From NCBI GenBank assembly GCA_035415725.1, contig DAOOGN010000087.1, positions 1 through 18,957 of the forward strand: 18,957 bases of DNA, given 5' to 3'. The translations under genes were made by a program, and so were the position numbers. This stretch comes from DSWT01 sp035415725 (GTDB taxonomy: Bacteria; Chloroflexota; Anaerolineae; B4-G1; SLSP01). Every line of letters begins with the position of its first letter. Positions within the stretch are counted from its first letter, which is position 1. The notes beneath the pieces are model-generated. The model searched no databases, had not been told where the DNA came from, and saw nothing but the letters and a program-made list of their open reading frames with translations. Positions 7,011 through 13,528 of the stretch are shown here, piece by piece.

Positions 7011-8131
7011 TAGCTGAATCGGCAGTCGGGTTGCGGGTCGCCGGGGCGCGTCATCACGACCTGCCACAGTTGGGTAGTGCGCGCGCGGAAACCTCCGGCG
7101 CTGCTAAGGAGATAGTAGCGCCACATCCGGTAGAACCGGTCGCCGTATTTCTCCTTGAGCTCAGGCCAGGCGCGCTCGAAGTTGGCGTGCCAGGCCAGCA
7201 ACGTCTTGTCATAGTGCGGACCGATGTTGTGCCAGTCCTCTACCACGAACAGTCCTTCCATCGCCGTGGCAAGCTGGGCGATAGAAGGGAGCATCCCGTT
7301 AGGGAAGATATACTTCTCGGTCCATGGATCGCCGCCGGTGCCGCTGACGTTGCCGCCGATGGTGTGGACGAAGGCGATGCCTCCCTCTTTGAGACACCGA
7401 TCGGTGACCTCCATGTACGTACGATAGTTTCTGTAACCCACGTGCTCCATAAGGCCGATGGAGATCACAGCATCATACGTGCCACTGACCTGGCGATAGT
7501 CCTGGAGTCGCAGTTCCACCGGCAGACCCTGACAGCGTTCCATCCCCAGCTTGACCTGCTCTTTGGACACGGTCACGCCCACCACACTGACGCCGTACTT
7601 TTCGGCGGCGTATTGGGCGAAGCCGCCCCACCCGCAGCCCAGGTCCAGGACATGCATCCCTGGCCGCAGACCGATTTTCTTGCAGATCAGTTCCAGTTTC
7701 GCTTCCTGGGCTTCGTCCAATGTGGTAGCATTTTTCCAGTATCCGCATGTGTAATTCAGGCGTTTGTCCAACATCGCTTCGTACAAATCGTTGCCCAAGT
7801 CGTAGTGATGTTCGCCGATCTGAAAGGCTCTGGCGCGGGATTGCAAATTGAACAGCCGCCCCCGCAGTCCATGAAAAAGGATTTTCCAGTTGCCCTTGAC
7901 CTTGTCCTGGAGATTGGCCTGGAGCATTTTGGTGATGAGTTCATCCAGCGCTTCGCAATCCCACCAGCCGTCCATGTAGGATTCGCCGAGGCCCAACGTG
8001 GCCTCGCGCAAGACGCGGTCGTAGAAACGCGGGTTATGTACCTGGATATCCCACGGATTGGAGCCGTTCACTTCGATGTCGGCCAAAGAGAGCAGCCCTC
8101 GCGCTATGACTTCTGAACTATTCGATGCCAT
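7010..8131 (-). CDS. cfa: cyclopropane-fatty-acyl-phospholipid synthase family methyltransferase
   Basis: A 373-residue protein, close in length to E. coli Cfa (about 382). The lipid-binding and core parts follow the family: HYDLGNDLY at 109-117, YTCGYWK at 127-133 (its Cys matches the bicarbonate-site cysteine), the SAM motif VLDLGCGWGGF at 161-171, and SIGLMEHVGYRNY with the Glu-His of the active site. The enzyme transfers a methylene or methyl group from S-adenosylmethionine to the double bond of unsaturated phospholipid acyl chains at the membrane. Start at 8131 is preceded by AAAGGAG (8-nt spacing). Its promoter is seen at 8212-8240. It is the first gene of a two-gene unit with the flavoprotein. 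Related members make 10-methyl or 10-methylene acyl chains rather than cyclopropanes, and sequence alone does not decide this. Confidence 0.92.
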   Translation of the reverse strand: MASNSSEVIARGLLSLADIEVNGSNPWDIQVHNPRFYDRVLREATLGLGESYMDGWWDCEALDELITKMLQANLQDKVKGNWKILFHGLRGRLFNLQSRARAFQIGEHHYDLGNDLYEAMLDKRLNYTCGYWKNATTLDEAQEAKLELICKKIGLRPGMHVLDLGCGWGGFAQYAAEKYGVSVVGVTVSKEQVKLGMERCQGLPVELRLQDYRQVSGTYDAVISIGLMEHVGYRNYRTYMEVTDRCLKEGGIAFVHTIGGNVSGTGGDPWTEKYIFPNGMLPSIAQLATAMEGLFVVEDWHNIGPHYDKTLLAWHANFERAWPELKEKYGDRFYRMWRYYLLSSAGGFRARTTQLWQVVMTRPGDPQPDCRFS

Positions 8132-8211
8132 GATTCATTCTCCTTTCGATAGTTAACGAAACCCACCTGAAAGTGTACTCCCGCAGAGCAGCAGAGCGAG
8201 CTTATGCAGTC

Positions 8212-8240
8212 ATTGTACCCGTCATACTCGACAATGTAAA
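8212..8240 (-). promoter_or_regulatory. sigma-70-type promoter of cfa
   Basis: On the minus strand TTTACA (8235-8240) and TACAAT (8212-8217) are separated by exactly 17 nt, about 80 nt upstream of the cfa start. No other good pair was seen in the divergent 327-nt gap (8132-8458). Confidence 0.65.
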
Positions 8241-8375
8241 GTGGCCAGTCTCTGACCGTGCCACCGTCGGCCCAGGTGTGGGACGGGCACAGGCGCAGAC
8301 CGGCCCGAGCGCCTGAGGAAGTCAGCGTTTTCGAGCCGCTCAGGGAAGTACCATTCCCTTGCCTCTTGCCGCTAT

Positions 8376-8403
8376 TTGCAGACTGTGCTTTTTTGGGTAT
8401 GAT
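8376..8403 (+). promoter_or_regulatory. candidate promoter of the URO-D family gene
   Basis: TTGCAG at 8376-8381 and TATGAT at 8398-8403 are separated by 16 nt, 55 nt upstream of the GTG start at 8459. Moderately good match. The rest of the gap upstream holds nothing recognisable. Confidence 0.4.
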
Positions 8404-8458
8404 GCAGGCAGTATCGGAGAGGGTAGAGTCACCGCGCATGAACCTGAGGAGTTTATCT

Positions 8459-9559
8459 GTGACACTGACAGGCATTGAACGCATCAGCAACATCTTGCAA
8501 CACAAACCGGTGGATCGCATCGGCTTGTTCGAGCATTTTTGGTCGGACACGCAGAAGGTATGGACGGAGCAGGGCTACATCCGGCCTGAGGAGAATCTGG
8601 CGGACCACTTTGGCTTCGACATCGAGCTTTGTTGGCCCTTCAACGTCGTCGCCGACCTGGATTTCGTGCCGGAAATCCTCGAAGAGACCGCGGAGACGGT
8701 ACTGACGAAAGACGGTAACGGCGCGATTTTACGACGTCACAAGCTGCATGATGCCACGCCGGAGCACGTCGACTTCACGGTCAAGGATCGCGCCGGGTGG
8801 GAAGAGCAGATCAAACCCAGGCTCAAACCGGAGCGGCGGCGCATCAACTTCGCGGCCTATCGTGAGGCTAAGGAACGTGCGCGTCAGGCCGGGCGGTTCT
8901 TTATGTGGAGCGGCGTCAACGTCTTCGAGATTATGAAAGACGTCGTCGGTCACGTGTATATGTTGGAGGGCATGGCGCTCGATCCCACCTGGGTGCTGGA
9001 TATGGCTATGACCTACGCGCAACTCACCGTGGACTTGCAGGAAATCCTCTTCGCCGAGGAAGGCTGGCCCGACGGCCTGTGGTACTACGAGGACATGGGC
9101 TTCAAACAGCACCCGTTTATGTCGCCCCGCATGTACCGCCAGATCGTGCAGCCGGCCCACACACTCAGCATCGGCTACGCCAAAGCGCACGGCAAGCCCG
9201 TAGTGATGCACTCGTGCGGCTACGTCGAACCGCTGCTGCCGGGGATGATCGAAGCGGGCATCGATTGCCTGCAAGTCATCGAGGTGAAGGCAGGGATGGA
9301 CCTGCTCAAGCTCTACCAGAATTTCGGCGACCGCCTCGCTTTTATGGGCGGCATCGACGTGCGCACGCTCTACACCAACGACCGCGCCGTCATCGACGCC
9401 GAGCTAGAGGCCAAGATCCCCACCGTGATGCAAAACTACGGCTACGTCCTGCACAGCGATCACTCCATCCCCAACACGGTGTATTACGATACGTATCGCT
9501 ACTTCATCGAGAAAGGGCTGGCGTTGGGGACATATCAGGAGTCAATCAGTGCAGGCTGA
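8459..9559 (+). CDS. uroporphyrinogen decarboxylase (URO-D) family protein
   Basis: A 366-residue TIM-barrel protein of the URO-D superfamily, opening with the usual ERISNILQHKPVDRIGLFEHFW. It carries H251-S-C253 (VMHSCGYVEPLL), the HxC pattern that binds zinc in MtaA/CmuA-type methyl-cobamide:thiol methyltransferases, and HSDHSIPN at 332-339 near the C-terminal end of the barrel. True heme-pathway HemE has an N-terminal RQAGR motif, which is absent, so this is more likely a corrinoid- or thiol-related methyltransferase-like paralogue of unknown substrate. Start: GTG at 8459 with TGAGGAG 7 nt upstream. An in-frame ATG at 8438 lacks a well-spaced site, and the open frame upstream of it overlaps the promoter region. 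The stop is overlapped by the GT-C gene by 11 nt. Confidence 0.85.
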   Translation: MTLTGIERISNILQHKPVDRIGLFEHFWSDTQKVWTEQGYIRPEENLADHFGFDIELCWPFNVVADLDFVPEILEETAETVLTKDGNGAILRRHKLHDATPEHVDFTVKDRAGWEEQIKPRLKPERRRINFAAYREAKERARQAGRFFMWSGVNVFEIMKDVVGHVYMLEGMALDPTWVLDMAMTYAQLTVDLQEILFAEEGWPDGLWYYEDMGFKQHPFMSPRMYRQIVQPAHTLSIGYAKAHGKPVVMHSCGYVEPLLPGMIEAGIDCLQVIEVKAGMDLLKLYQNFGDRLAFMGGIDVRTLYTNDRAVIDAELEAKIPTVMQNYGYVLHSDHSIPNTVYYDTYRYFIEKGLALGTYQESISAG

Positions 9560-11753
9560 TCGACAGAAGCGGATTGCGCACGGGGTGTTGGCGGGACTGT
9601 TCGTAGTCTACACCGTTGTGGGCGTCCTATTCAACATCATCGTGCCGCTCGGTGATGCACCCGACGAACCGGCCCATTTTTTCTACGTGCAATACGTCGC
9701 TCAACATCACGCACTGCCGGTGATGCAGCCCCACTACCAGGACAACGCCACCGTCGAAGCCTTTCAGGCGCCGGCCTATTATGTGGCAGCGGCGCTCCTC
9801 ACCCACTTCACCCTGCAAGGGGAGAGCATTCAGCTCTATTACAATCCGGCTTACGAATTTGGGAAACCGGCACCTCTCTTCCTCCCACTGCCAGAACATG
9901 AATTTCCCTGGCGCGGTGCTGTCCTCGCCTGGCATCTGGTGCGCTTTTTCTCGCTGGCGCTTGGCGCCGTGAGCCTGTGGGCGACCTACCGGAGCGCCTG
10001 GCTACTCTTCGAGAGCCGCTGGCCGGCGCTGGCTGCCGTGGCCTTCGTCGGCCTCAATCCGCAGTTCATCTACCTGCACAGCATGGTGACCAACGATGCG
10101 CTGGCGACGACGGTGGGCAGTTTGTTGACGCTGGCCACGTTATATCTTCTCAAGGACGGCAGGTTGAGACACTTCTTCGGCGTGGCATTGTTGACCACAC
10201 TCGGCTTCCTCACCAAGCCCAGCGCCCTTACCCTGTATCCCGGCGTGACGCTGGCCTTATTCATTGCGTGGCAACGGCTACCGCGCGGATACCAACGCCG
10301 GATGGCGCTAGCGCTATGTGTACTCATTCCACTCACAGGCGGTGGATGGTGGGTGCTGCGCAATCTTCATCTGTACGGTGATCCTGTAGGATTGACGGTC
10401 GCCAAACAAAGCCTGGCGGCGAATTATTACCCCGCCCCGCTTACGCTTCCACAACTCATCGCCACACTGCCGCAGATGTTCTGGCAGACGTTCCAGAGCG
10501 GTTGGGGGCATTTTGGTTGGCTATCCTTCCCCCTCGCCCCCTCTGTTTTCTACCTCATTGCCGGACTGCACCTCCCTGCTATAGCAGGATTGTTGCTGAA
10601 GTGCAAAACTGCGTCGTCCAAACGCGGCCCAGCCTGGGCCTTGGCCGCAGCCTGGATAGGGTTGCTGTGCGGCTTCATCTATTACAACCTCGAGACCAAC
10701 AGCTCCGGGTGGCAGGGACGTTTTCTTTTCCCCGGCCTATCCATCACGGCGCTGGGGTTTGTGGCGGGATGGCGGTATTGGGTCAAGAAATACGAACGGC
10801 TACTCCCAGCTTTGATGGCGGGAGCCGGCGGAGCTTTGACCCTGTACGCTGTCGTGGGGATCGTGTTGCCGGCTTACGTGCCGCCGCATTTCTTTTCCGC
10901 CGCAACGGCAACACCCGGCTCGTGCAAGGCGACCTTTCCCGGCGGATTAGAGCTTGTAGGCTGCGAACTACAGCCGGAAAGAGCGCGCGCCGGTTCACGT
11001 ATGACGTTGACGCTGTATTGGAAGATGGTGGAGCCATCGAACGTGCCTTATCTCTTCATCGTGGATAGTTACACACCGCATGGTGATATGGTGATCTTCA
11101 GGACCGAATCCCGCCTCGCGCGCCGCTTTCCCACCGTACTCTGGCCGGCCAACAGCATCGTGGCGGATCACTACACCCTGAACATTGCCCGTGGGCAACG
11201 CCAGGTGGCGGCGGAACTCGGCCTGCAAGTCCTCGTGAAAGACAAAACCGTGGATGACGGATGGCACGCCGTGGCCGGGCGGATAGGGATCGGAGAGGTG
11301 ATCGTCGGCGCCGGGGCCACACTCCCTATACCCCGGCGTGTCCAGGCGTGCTTTGGCGAGGATAAGATCGCTTTGACAGGAGACGCCATCTCCCCAACGT
11401 CAATCCATGCCGGAGAAACACTCACCGTGACTTTGCATTGGCATGCTCTGGCGCAGCCCCCGGCCGATTACCAGGTTTTCGTCCATCTGCTGGACGATGC
11501 GGGGCAGCTTATTGCACAACATGACGGTCCGCCGCGGCTAGGACTTTATCCGACTTCGGCGTGGGCAGCGGGCGAAGACGTAGAGGATGCCCATCCCATT
11601 CAACTGCCTGCCGACTATCAGGGTGTCGTGCAACCATGCGTGGGACTGTACGTGCTCGATTCCTTGCAGCGACTGCCCGTGACCGGCATGACCGACGGGA
11701 TTTGCCCCGAACGCTCGGCTCCGCTAGCGCCCCTCACCGTATCGCTGCCCTAA
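9549..11753 (+). CDS. multi-membrane GT-C-type glycosyltransferase with two C-terminal beta-sandwich modules
   Basis: A 734-residue protein. Residues about 1-440 hold around ten hydrophobic helices. The first external loop reads GDAPDEPAHFFYVQYV (35-50), the acidic pattern after helix 1 expected of GT-C (GT39/DUF2142-like) enzymes, which use polyprenyl-phosphate sugars. Residues about 450-590 and 600-720 are two related extracellular beta-rich modules: LELVGCELQPERARAGSRM and IALTGDAISPTSIHAGETL both lead into LTLYWK or VTLHWH, and the second adds QVFVHLLDDAGQLIAQHDG and GLYPTSAW. This arrangement is common in Chloroflexota (from memory). GTG at 9549 has AGGAG 7 nt upstream and overlaps the URO-D gene. 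The DPM-type GT2 at 4673-5395 could supply its lipid-linked sugar. Acceptor unknown. Confidence 0.8.
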   Translation: MQADRQKRIAHGVLAGLFVVYTVVGVLFNIIVPLGDAPDEPAHFFYVQYVAQHHALPVMQPHYQDNATVEAFQAPAYYVAAALLTHFTLQGESIQLYYNPAYEFGKPAPLFLPLPEHEFPWRGAVLAWHLVRFFSLALGAVSLWATYRSAWLLFESRWPALAAVAFVGLNPQFIYLHSMVTNDALATTVGSLLTLATLYLLKDGRLRHFFGVALLTTLGFLTKPSALTLYPGVTLALFIAWQRLPRGYQRRMALALCVLIPLTGGGWWVLRNLHLYGDPVGLTVAKQSLAANYYPAPLTLPQLIATLPQMFWQTFQSGWGHFGWLSFPLAPSVFYLIAGLHLPAIAGLLLKCKTASSKRGPAWALAAAWIGLLCGFIYYNLETNSSGWQGRFLFPGLSITALGFVAGWRYWVKKYERLLPALMAGAGGALTLYAVVGIVLPAYVPPHFFSAATATPGSCKATFPGGLELVGCELQPERARAGSRMTLTLYWKMVEPSNVPYLFIVDSYTPHGDMVIFRTESRLARRFPTVLWPANSIVADHYTLNIARGQRQVAAELGLQVLVKDKTVDDGWHAVAGRIGIGEVIVGAGATLPIPRRVQACFGEDKIALTGDAISPTSIHAGETLTVTLHWHALAQPPADYQVFVHLLDDAGQLIAQHDGPPRLGLYPTSAWAAGEDVEDAHPIQLPADYQGVVQPCVGLYVLDSLQRLPVTGMTDGICPERSAPLAPLTVSLP

Positions 11754-12204
11754 TTCGCATACCCCGCTCACGTCTGCCTGAGCCATGCATTGATTCGTTT
11801 CCCCGGCATGGTCACACCCTGGTGACCGACGCCACGGCATTGGCAAACGCAACGCAATTACATCAAGATTGTCTATAGCGCTCGACCCAGATCAACCCGG
11901 CCAACTACGCCAGCCGGTTCTCTGTGTCAAGAATGAAGTCGAGCGACACCGAGACGCGGTCCATTGTCGCCGGCACAAAGTTGATAAGGTTGAGTGAAAG
12001 GCCAACTGCTCGGCCCGTCCCCCTGCACCTTACGCGAACGATGCAGGGCTTGCTAGAGCTGCTGGATAAGCGCCGCACTGAGATTATCTACGTTTTCAAG
12101 GGCGACAATCAAAATCTGTTCCGACCCCGTTTTGCACGCTCCCTACATCACAGACCTGGTCCAGTCATTGGCAAGATTTTGCAGACATTTACAGATTTCT
12201 ACTA
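11754..12204. other. mostly non-coding stretch between GT-C gene and accessory region
   Basis: Some 450 nt follow the GT-C stop. A plus-strand frame (about 11924-12208) and a minus-strand frame (12142-11905) are open in parts, but neither has a convincing start, ribosome site or recognised domain. No terminator with a T-run was found after the GT-C gene. Probably degraded sequence; see the possible minus-strand remnant. Confidence 0.5.
11905..12142 (-). pseudogene. possible decayed minus-strand gene fragment
   Basis: Two protein-like stretches occur in neighbouring minus-strand frames: one reading EQILIVALENVDNLSAALIQ up to an in-frame TAG, the next reading LSLNLINFVPATMDRVSVSL and ending LDTENRLA before a TAG at 11905-11907. 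One frameshift would join them. I do not recognise the family, and chance cannot be excluded. Confidence 0.22.
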
Positions 12205-12233
12205 TTGACGGGGATGATTTGGCAGTATATAAT
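12205..12233 (+). promoter_or_regulatory. near-consensus sigma-70 promoter upstream of the MITE and cassette
   Basis: TTGACG (12205-12210), a 17-nt spacer and a perfect TATAAT (12228-12233). AGGAG follows at 12243-12247. It points toward the disrupted small frame, the MITE and the TrmO cassette, so it may drive the cassette as an integron Pc-type or cassette-borne promoter would. Confidence 0.65.
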
Positions 12234-12251
12234 GATTGTATCAGGAGTAAA

Positions 12252-12454
12252 GTGTGTCTGGATAGGTATTTTGAATATTTTGTATATACAGGACTTACGC
12301 AAGCCCGGCTCGAATCAAGCGGCGGATGATTTGTAGTGACGCCTTCAGGCGTCTCTTAGGAGCTAAGAACGGCTAAAGCCGTCACTGCAAACGGGAATTT
12401 GCGTAAGTCCTATATAATGAGTTAGCCATGCCTTCTAAAACAGGCAGTAGCTAA
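12252..12454 (+). pseudogene. small reading frame interrupted by the MITE
   Basis: GTG at 12252, 4 nt after AGGAG, opens a frame that runs into the MITE and stops inside it at 12327-12329. If the element and one copy of the flanking TATATA are removed (12289-12416), the frame continues as NELAMPSKTGSS and stops at TAA 12452-12454. That stop lies inside the attC-like core AGCTAAC, as often seen for cassette genes. The restored peptide has only 24 codons, and the frame is also open upstream to about 12132. It could be chance; no family recognised. Confidence 0.3.
12289..12410. mobile_element. MITE-like element with 13-nt terminal inverted repeats
   Basis: AGGACTTACGCAA (12290-12302) is perfectly inverted at 12399-12411. 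TATATA stands on both sides (12283-12288 and 12411-12416), a likely target duplication or a preferred TA-rich site. The exact outer borders are uncertain by one or two bases. Inside are nested palindromes: GACGCC-TTCA-GGCGTC at 12338-12353, CTTAG-GAG-CTAAG at 12355-12367, CGGCT-AA-AGCCG at 12370-12381, and an outer pair AGTGACG/CGTCACT. There is no coding capacity, so it would be moved by a transposase made elsewhere. The TA flanks suggest an IS630/Tc1-mariner-type or similar transposase, but this is inference. Confidence 0.78.
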
Positions 12455-12550
12455 CATCGGCTGCAAGCGGCGGGGAAACGCGCGCGAAGGGGTCTGCTCT
12501 TGAAGGCGAGGCGTCGCAGCCGCCGCGTGGCTTAAGCACGGTCGTTGGGC
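12449..12550 (+). other. attC-like recombination site upstream of the trmO cassette
   Basis: The right core GTTGGGC (12544-12550) matches GTTRRRY, and 15 nt after it comes the ATG of the next gene, as in integron cassettes. The left core AGCTAAC (12449-12455) fits RYYYAAC imperfectly. Between them AAGCGGCGG (12465-12473) is largely complementary to CCGCCGCGT (12520-12528), and GTGGCTTAAGCA precedes the right core. The total of 102 nt is within the usual attC range. Core-to-core pairing is weak, so this site is less secure than the downstream one. Confidence 0.5.
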
Positions 12551-12565
12551 ACTCCAGGAAAACGT

Positions 12566-13033
12566 ATGAAGTTCGAGATTACTCAAATCGGAACTATCTT
12601 TTCACCTTACAAAACGAAGGATTCCTGCCCAATTCAGGGAATAGCCACCCCCGAAGGCCTTGGTCGTGTGGAGGTATTTCCGGAATATGAAGAGGCCCTG
12701 GAGACAATTGAAACCTTCTCTCATATCATCCTTTTCTACATCTTCGATCGCGCTGGAGAAGTAATCCTTTCTCGGCCAACTTTCCTGGATGACATCTCAC
12801 ATGGCGTCTTTGCATCTCGCCACCCCTGTAGGCCAAATGGAATCGGAATGTCAATCGTCAAGCTTGAGAAGAGAAAGAGAAACATCTTGGAGGTGAGCGA
12901 GATAGACGTGCTAGACAATACGCCACTTATTGACATCAAGCCTTATGTCCCCAGATTCGACTATCGCAAAAATGCCAATAATGGCTGGGTTGAAGGAAAA
13001 GATATACGAGAAAAACCAATGAACAGAGAATGA
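12566..13033 (+). CDS. trmO: TrmO-like tRNA N6-methyltransferase (TsaA/UPF0066 family), cassette gene
   Basis: A 155-residue protein of the TsaA/TrmO family, which uses S-adenosylmethionine to methylate N6-threonylcarbamoyladenosine-37 in some tRNAs. It follows the family order: ITQIGTIFSPYKTK, then GRVEVFPEY, IILFYIFDRAGE, VFASRHPCRPNGIGMSIVKL (82-100; usual form RSPFRPNPIGLS), and the signature NTPLIDIKPYVPRFDY (118-133; usual form GTPLLDIKPY). ATG at 12566 has AGGA 6 nt upstream. A TTG at 12545 lies inside the attC core and was rejected. The gene starts 15 nt after one attC-like core and ends 11 nt before the next, and looks more AT-rich than its neighbours: a typical mobile cassette. No integrase gene is present. 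Some TsaA-domain proteins outside Gammaproteobacteria may act on other RNAs or small molecules. Confidence 0.85.
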   Translation: MKFEITQIGTIFSPYKTKDSCPIQGIATPEGLGRVEVFPEYEEALETIETFSHIILFYIFDRAGEVILSRPTFLDDISHGVFASRHPCRPNGIGMSIVKLEKRKRNILEVSEIDVLDNTPLIDIKPYVPRFDYRKNANNGWVEGKDIREKPMNRE

Positions 13034-13044
13034 ATAATAAGAGC

Positions 13045-13118
13045 GCCTAACACCGGCTCCGCCGGACGGCTGCGCCTCGCTCCGCTCGGCTTGCCGCCGG
13101 TGAGCCAATCCGTTAGGC
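13045..13118 (+). other. attC site of the trmO cassette
   Basis: The left core GCCTAAC (13045-13051) and right core GTTAGGC (13112-13118) are fully complementary and extend by one more pair (C13044-G13119). Inside, GGCTC (13055-13059) pairs with GAGCC (13102-13106), leaving a 3-nt spacer on the left and 5 nt on the right, close to the standard R''-L''/L'-R' plan. The middle is a GC-rich imperfect palindrome. The 74-nt length is normal for attC. It lies 11 nt after the trmO stop. Confidence 0.8.
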
Positions 13119-13202
13119 GGCGCGGCGCGAGTGCTGACCAGGCGCCCGGGGACGGGGTCAGCCGCTGCAGGGGACGCCGGCCATCCCCCGCACCGGGCGT
13201 CT

Positions 13203-13232
13203 CCTCTCAAACCCGGATTATCATTTGAGAGG
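13203..13232. repeat. 9-bp inverted repeat
   Basis: CCTCTCAAA (13203-13211) is perfectly inverted at 13224-13232 around a 12-nt loop. On the minus strand AATCCGGG followed by YYTG and an AGAGG occurs twice in this stretch, about 35 nt apart. It lies between the attC site and the osmC 3' side. Role unknown; no T-run follows, so not a good terminator. Confidence 0.45.
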
Positions 13233-13277
13233 ACCCTCTTACCAGGCCCGGATTCTTACGGGGTCGAACGCGGGTTT

Positions 13278-13305
13278 TTGACAACCTCAAGGATATTACT
13301 ATACT
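13278..13305 (+). promoter_or_regulatory. candidate orphan promoter
   Basis: TTGACA (13278-13283) and TATACT (13300-13305) with 16-nt spacing, on the plus strand. No plus-strand gene follows before the converging osmC gene. It could start an antisense or small RNA, or be a relic of a gene lost from this recombined region. Confidence 0.35.
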
Positions 13306-13315
13306 GAAACCAGGT

Positions 13316-13354
13316 AAAAAACGCCCCAGAGCACTGCTTTCGCCTGGGACGTTT
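13316..13354 (-). terminator. terminator-like hairpin downstream of osmC
   Basis: AAACGCCCCAG (13319-13329) and CTGGGACGTTT (13344-13354) form an 11-bp stem with one mismatch and a 14-nt loop. Read on the minus strand the stem ends in GGGGCG followed by six T (13316-13321), the rho-independent pattern. It lies about 175 nt beyond the osmC stop. Confidence 0.5.
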
Positions 13355-13483
13355 GCCACGGCGCTTTGCTCGCCGCAGCGGAAGTCAGTATACATTATCC
13401 GCCCGCCGGTGCAAGCAGTTTTCTGGCAACAGCGTTGCCCGGAAACTTACGAAGCGCTGGCGGGCTTTGTATGGAGTGAGGCA

Positions 13484-13514
13484 CGCCGCCCGCACAAGTA
13501 AAGTGCGGGCGGCG
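13484..13514. terminator. perfect 12-bp GC-rich hairpin next to the osmC stop
   Basis: CGCCGCCCGCAC (13484-13495) is perfectly inverted at 13503-13514 around the 7-nt loop AAGTAAA. It starts 14 nt after the osmC stop codon. A short T-run (TTT) follows only on the plus strand, so it may act as an mRNA 3'-end stabiliser or weak terminator for osmC. Confidence 0.45.
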
Positions 13515-13528
13515 TTTCATATACTGAC

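Noticed and set aside
12132..12329. Plus-strand frame through the promoter and into the MITE as one gene
   Set aside because: It begins at a TTG without a ribosome site, spans a near-perfect promoter and ends in MITE sequence. Only the part after 12252 is considered, and only as a possible relic.
13240..13290. Possible tRNA T-arm near GGGGTCGAACGCGGG
   Set aside because: No acceptor, D-arm or anticodon stem can be assembled around it on either strand.
11754..13528. Integron integrase gene or attI site
   Set aside because: No tyrosine-recombinase motifs were found in any frame here; a promoter plus attC-like sites alone do not make a complete integron.
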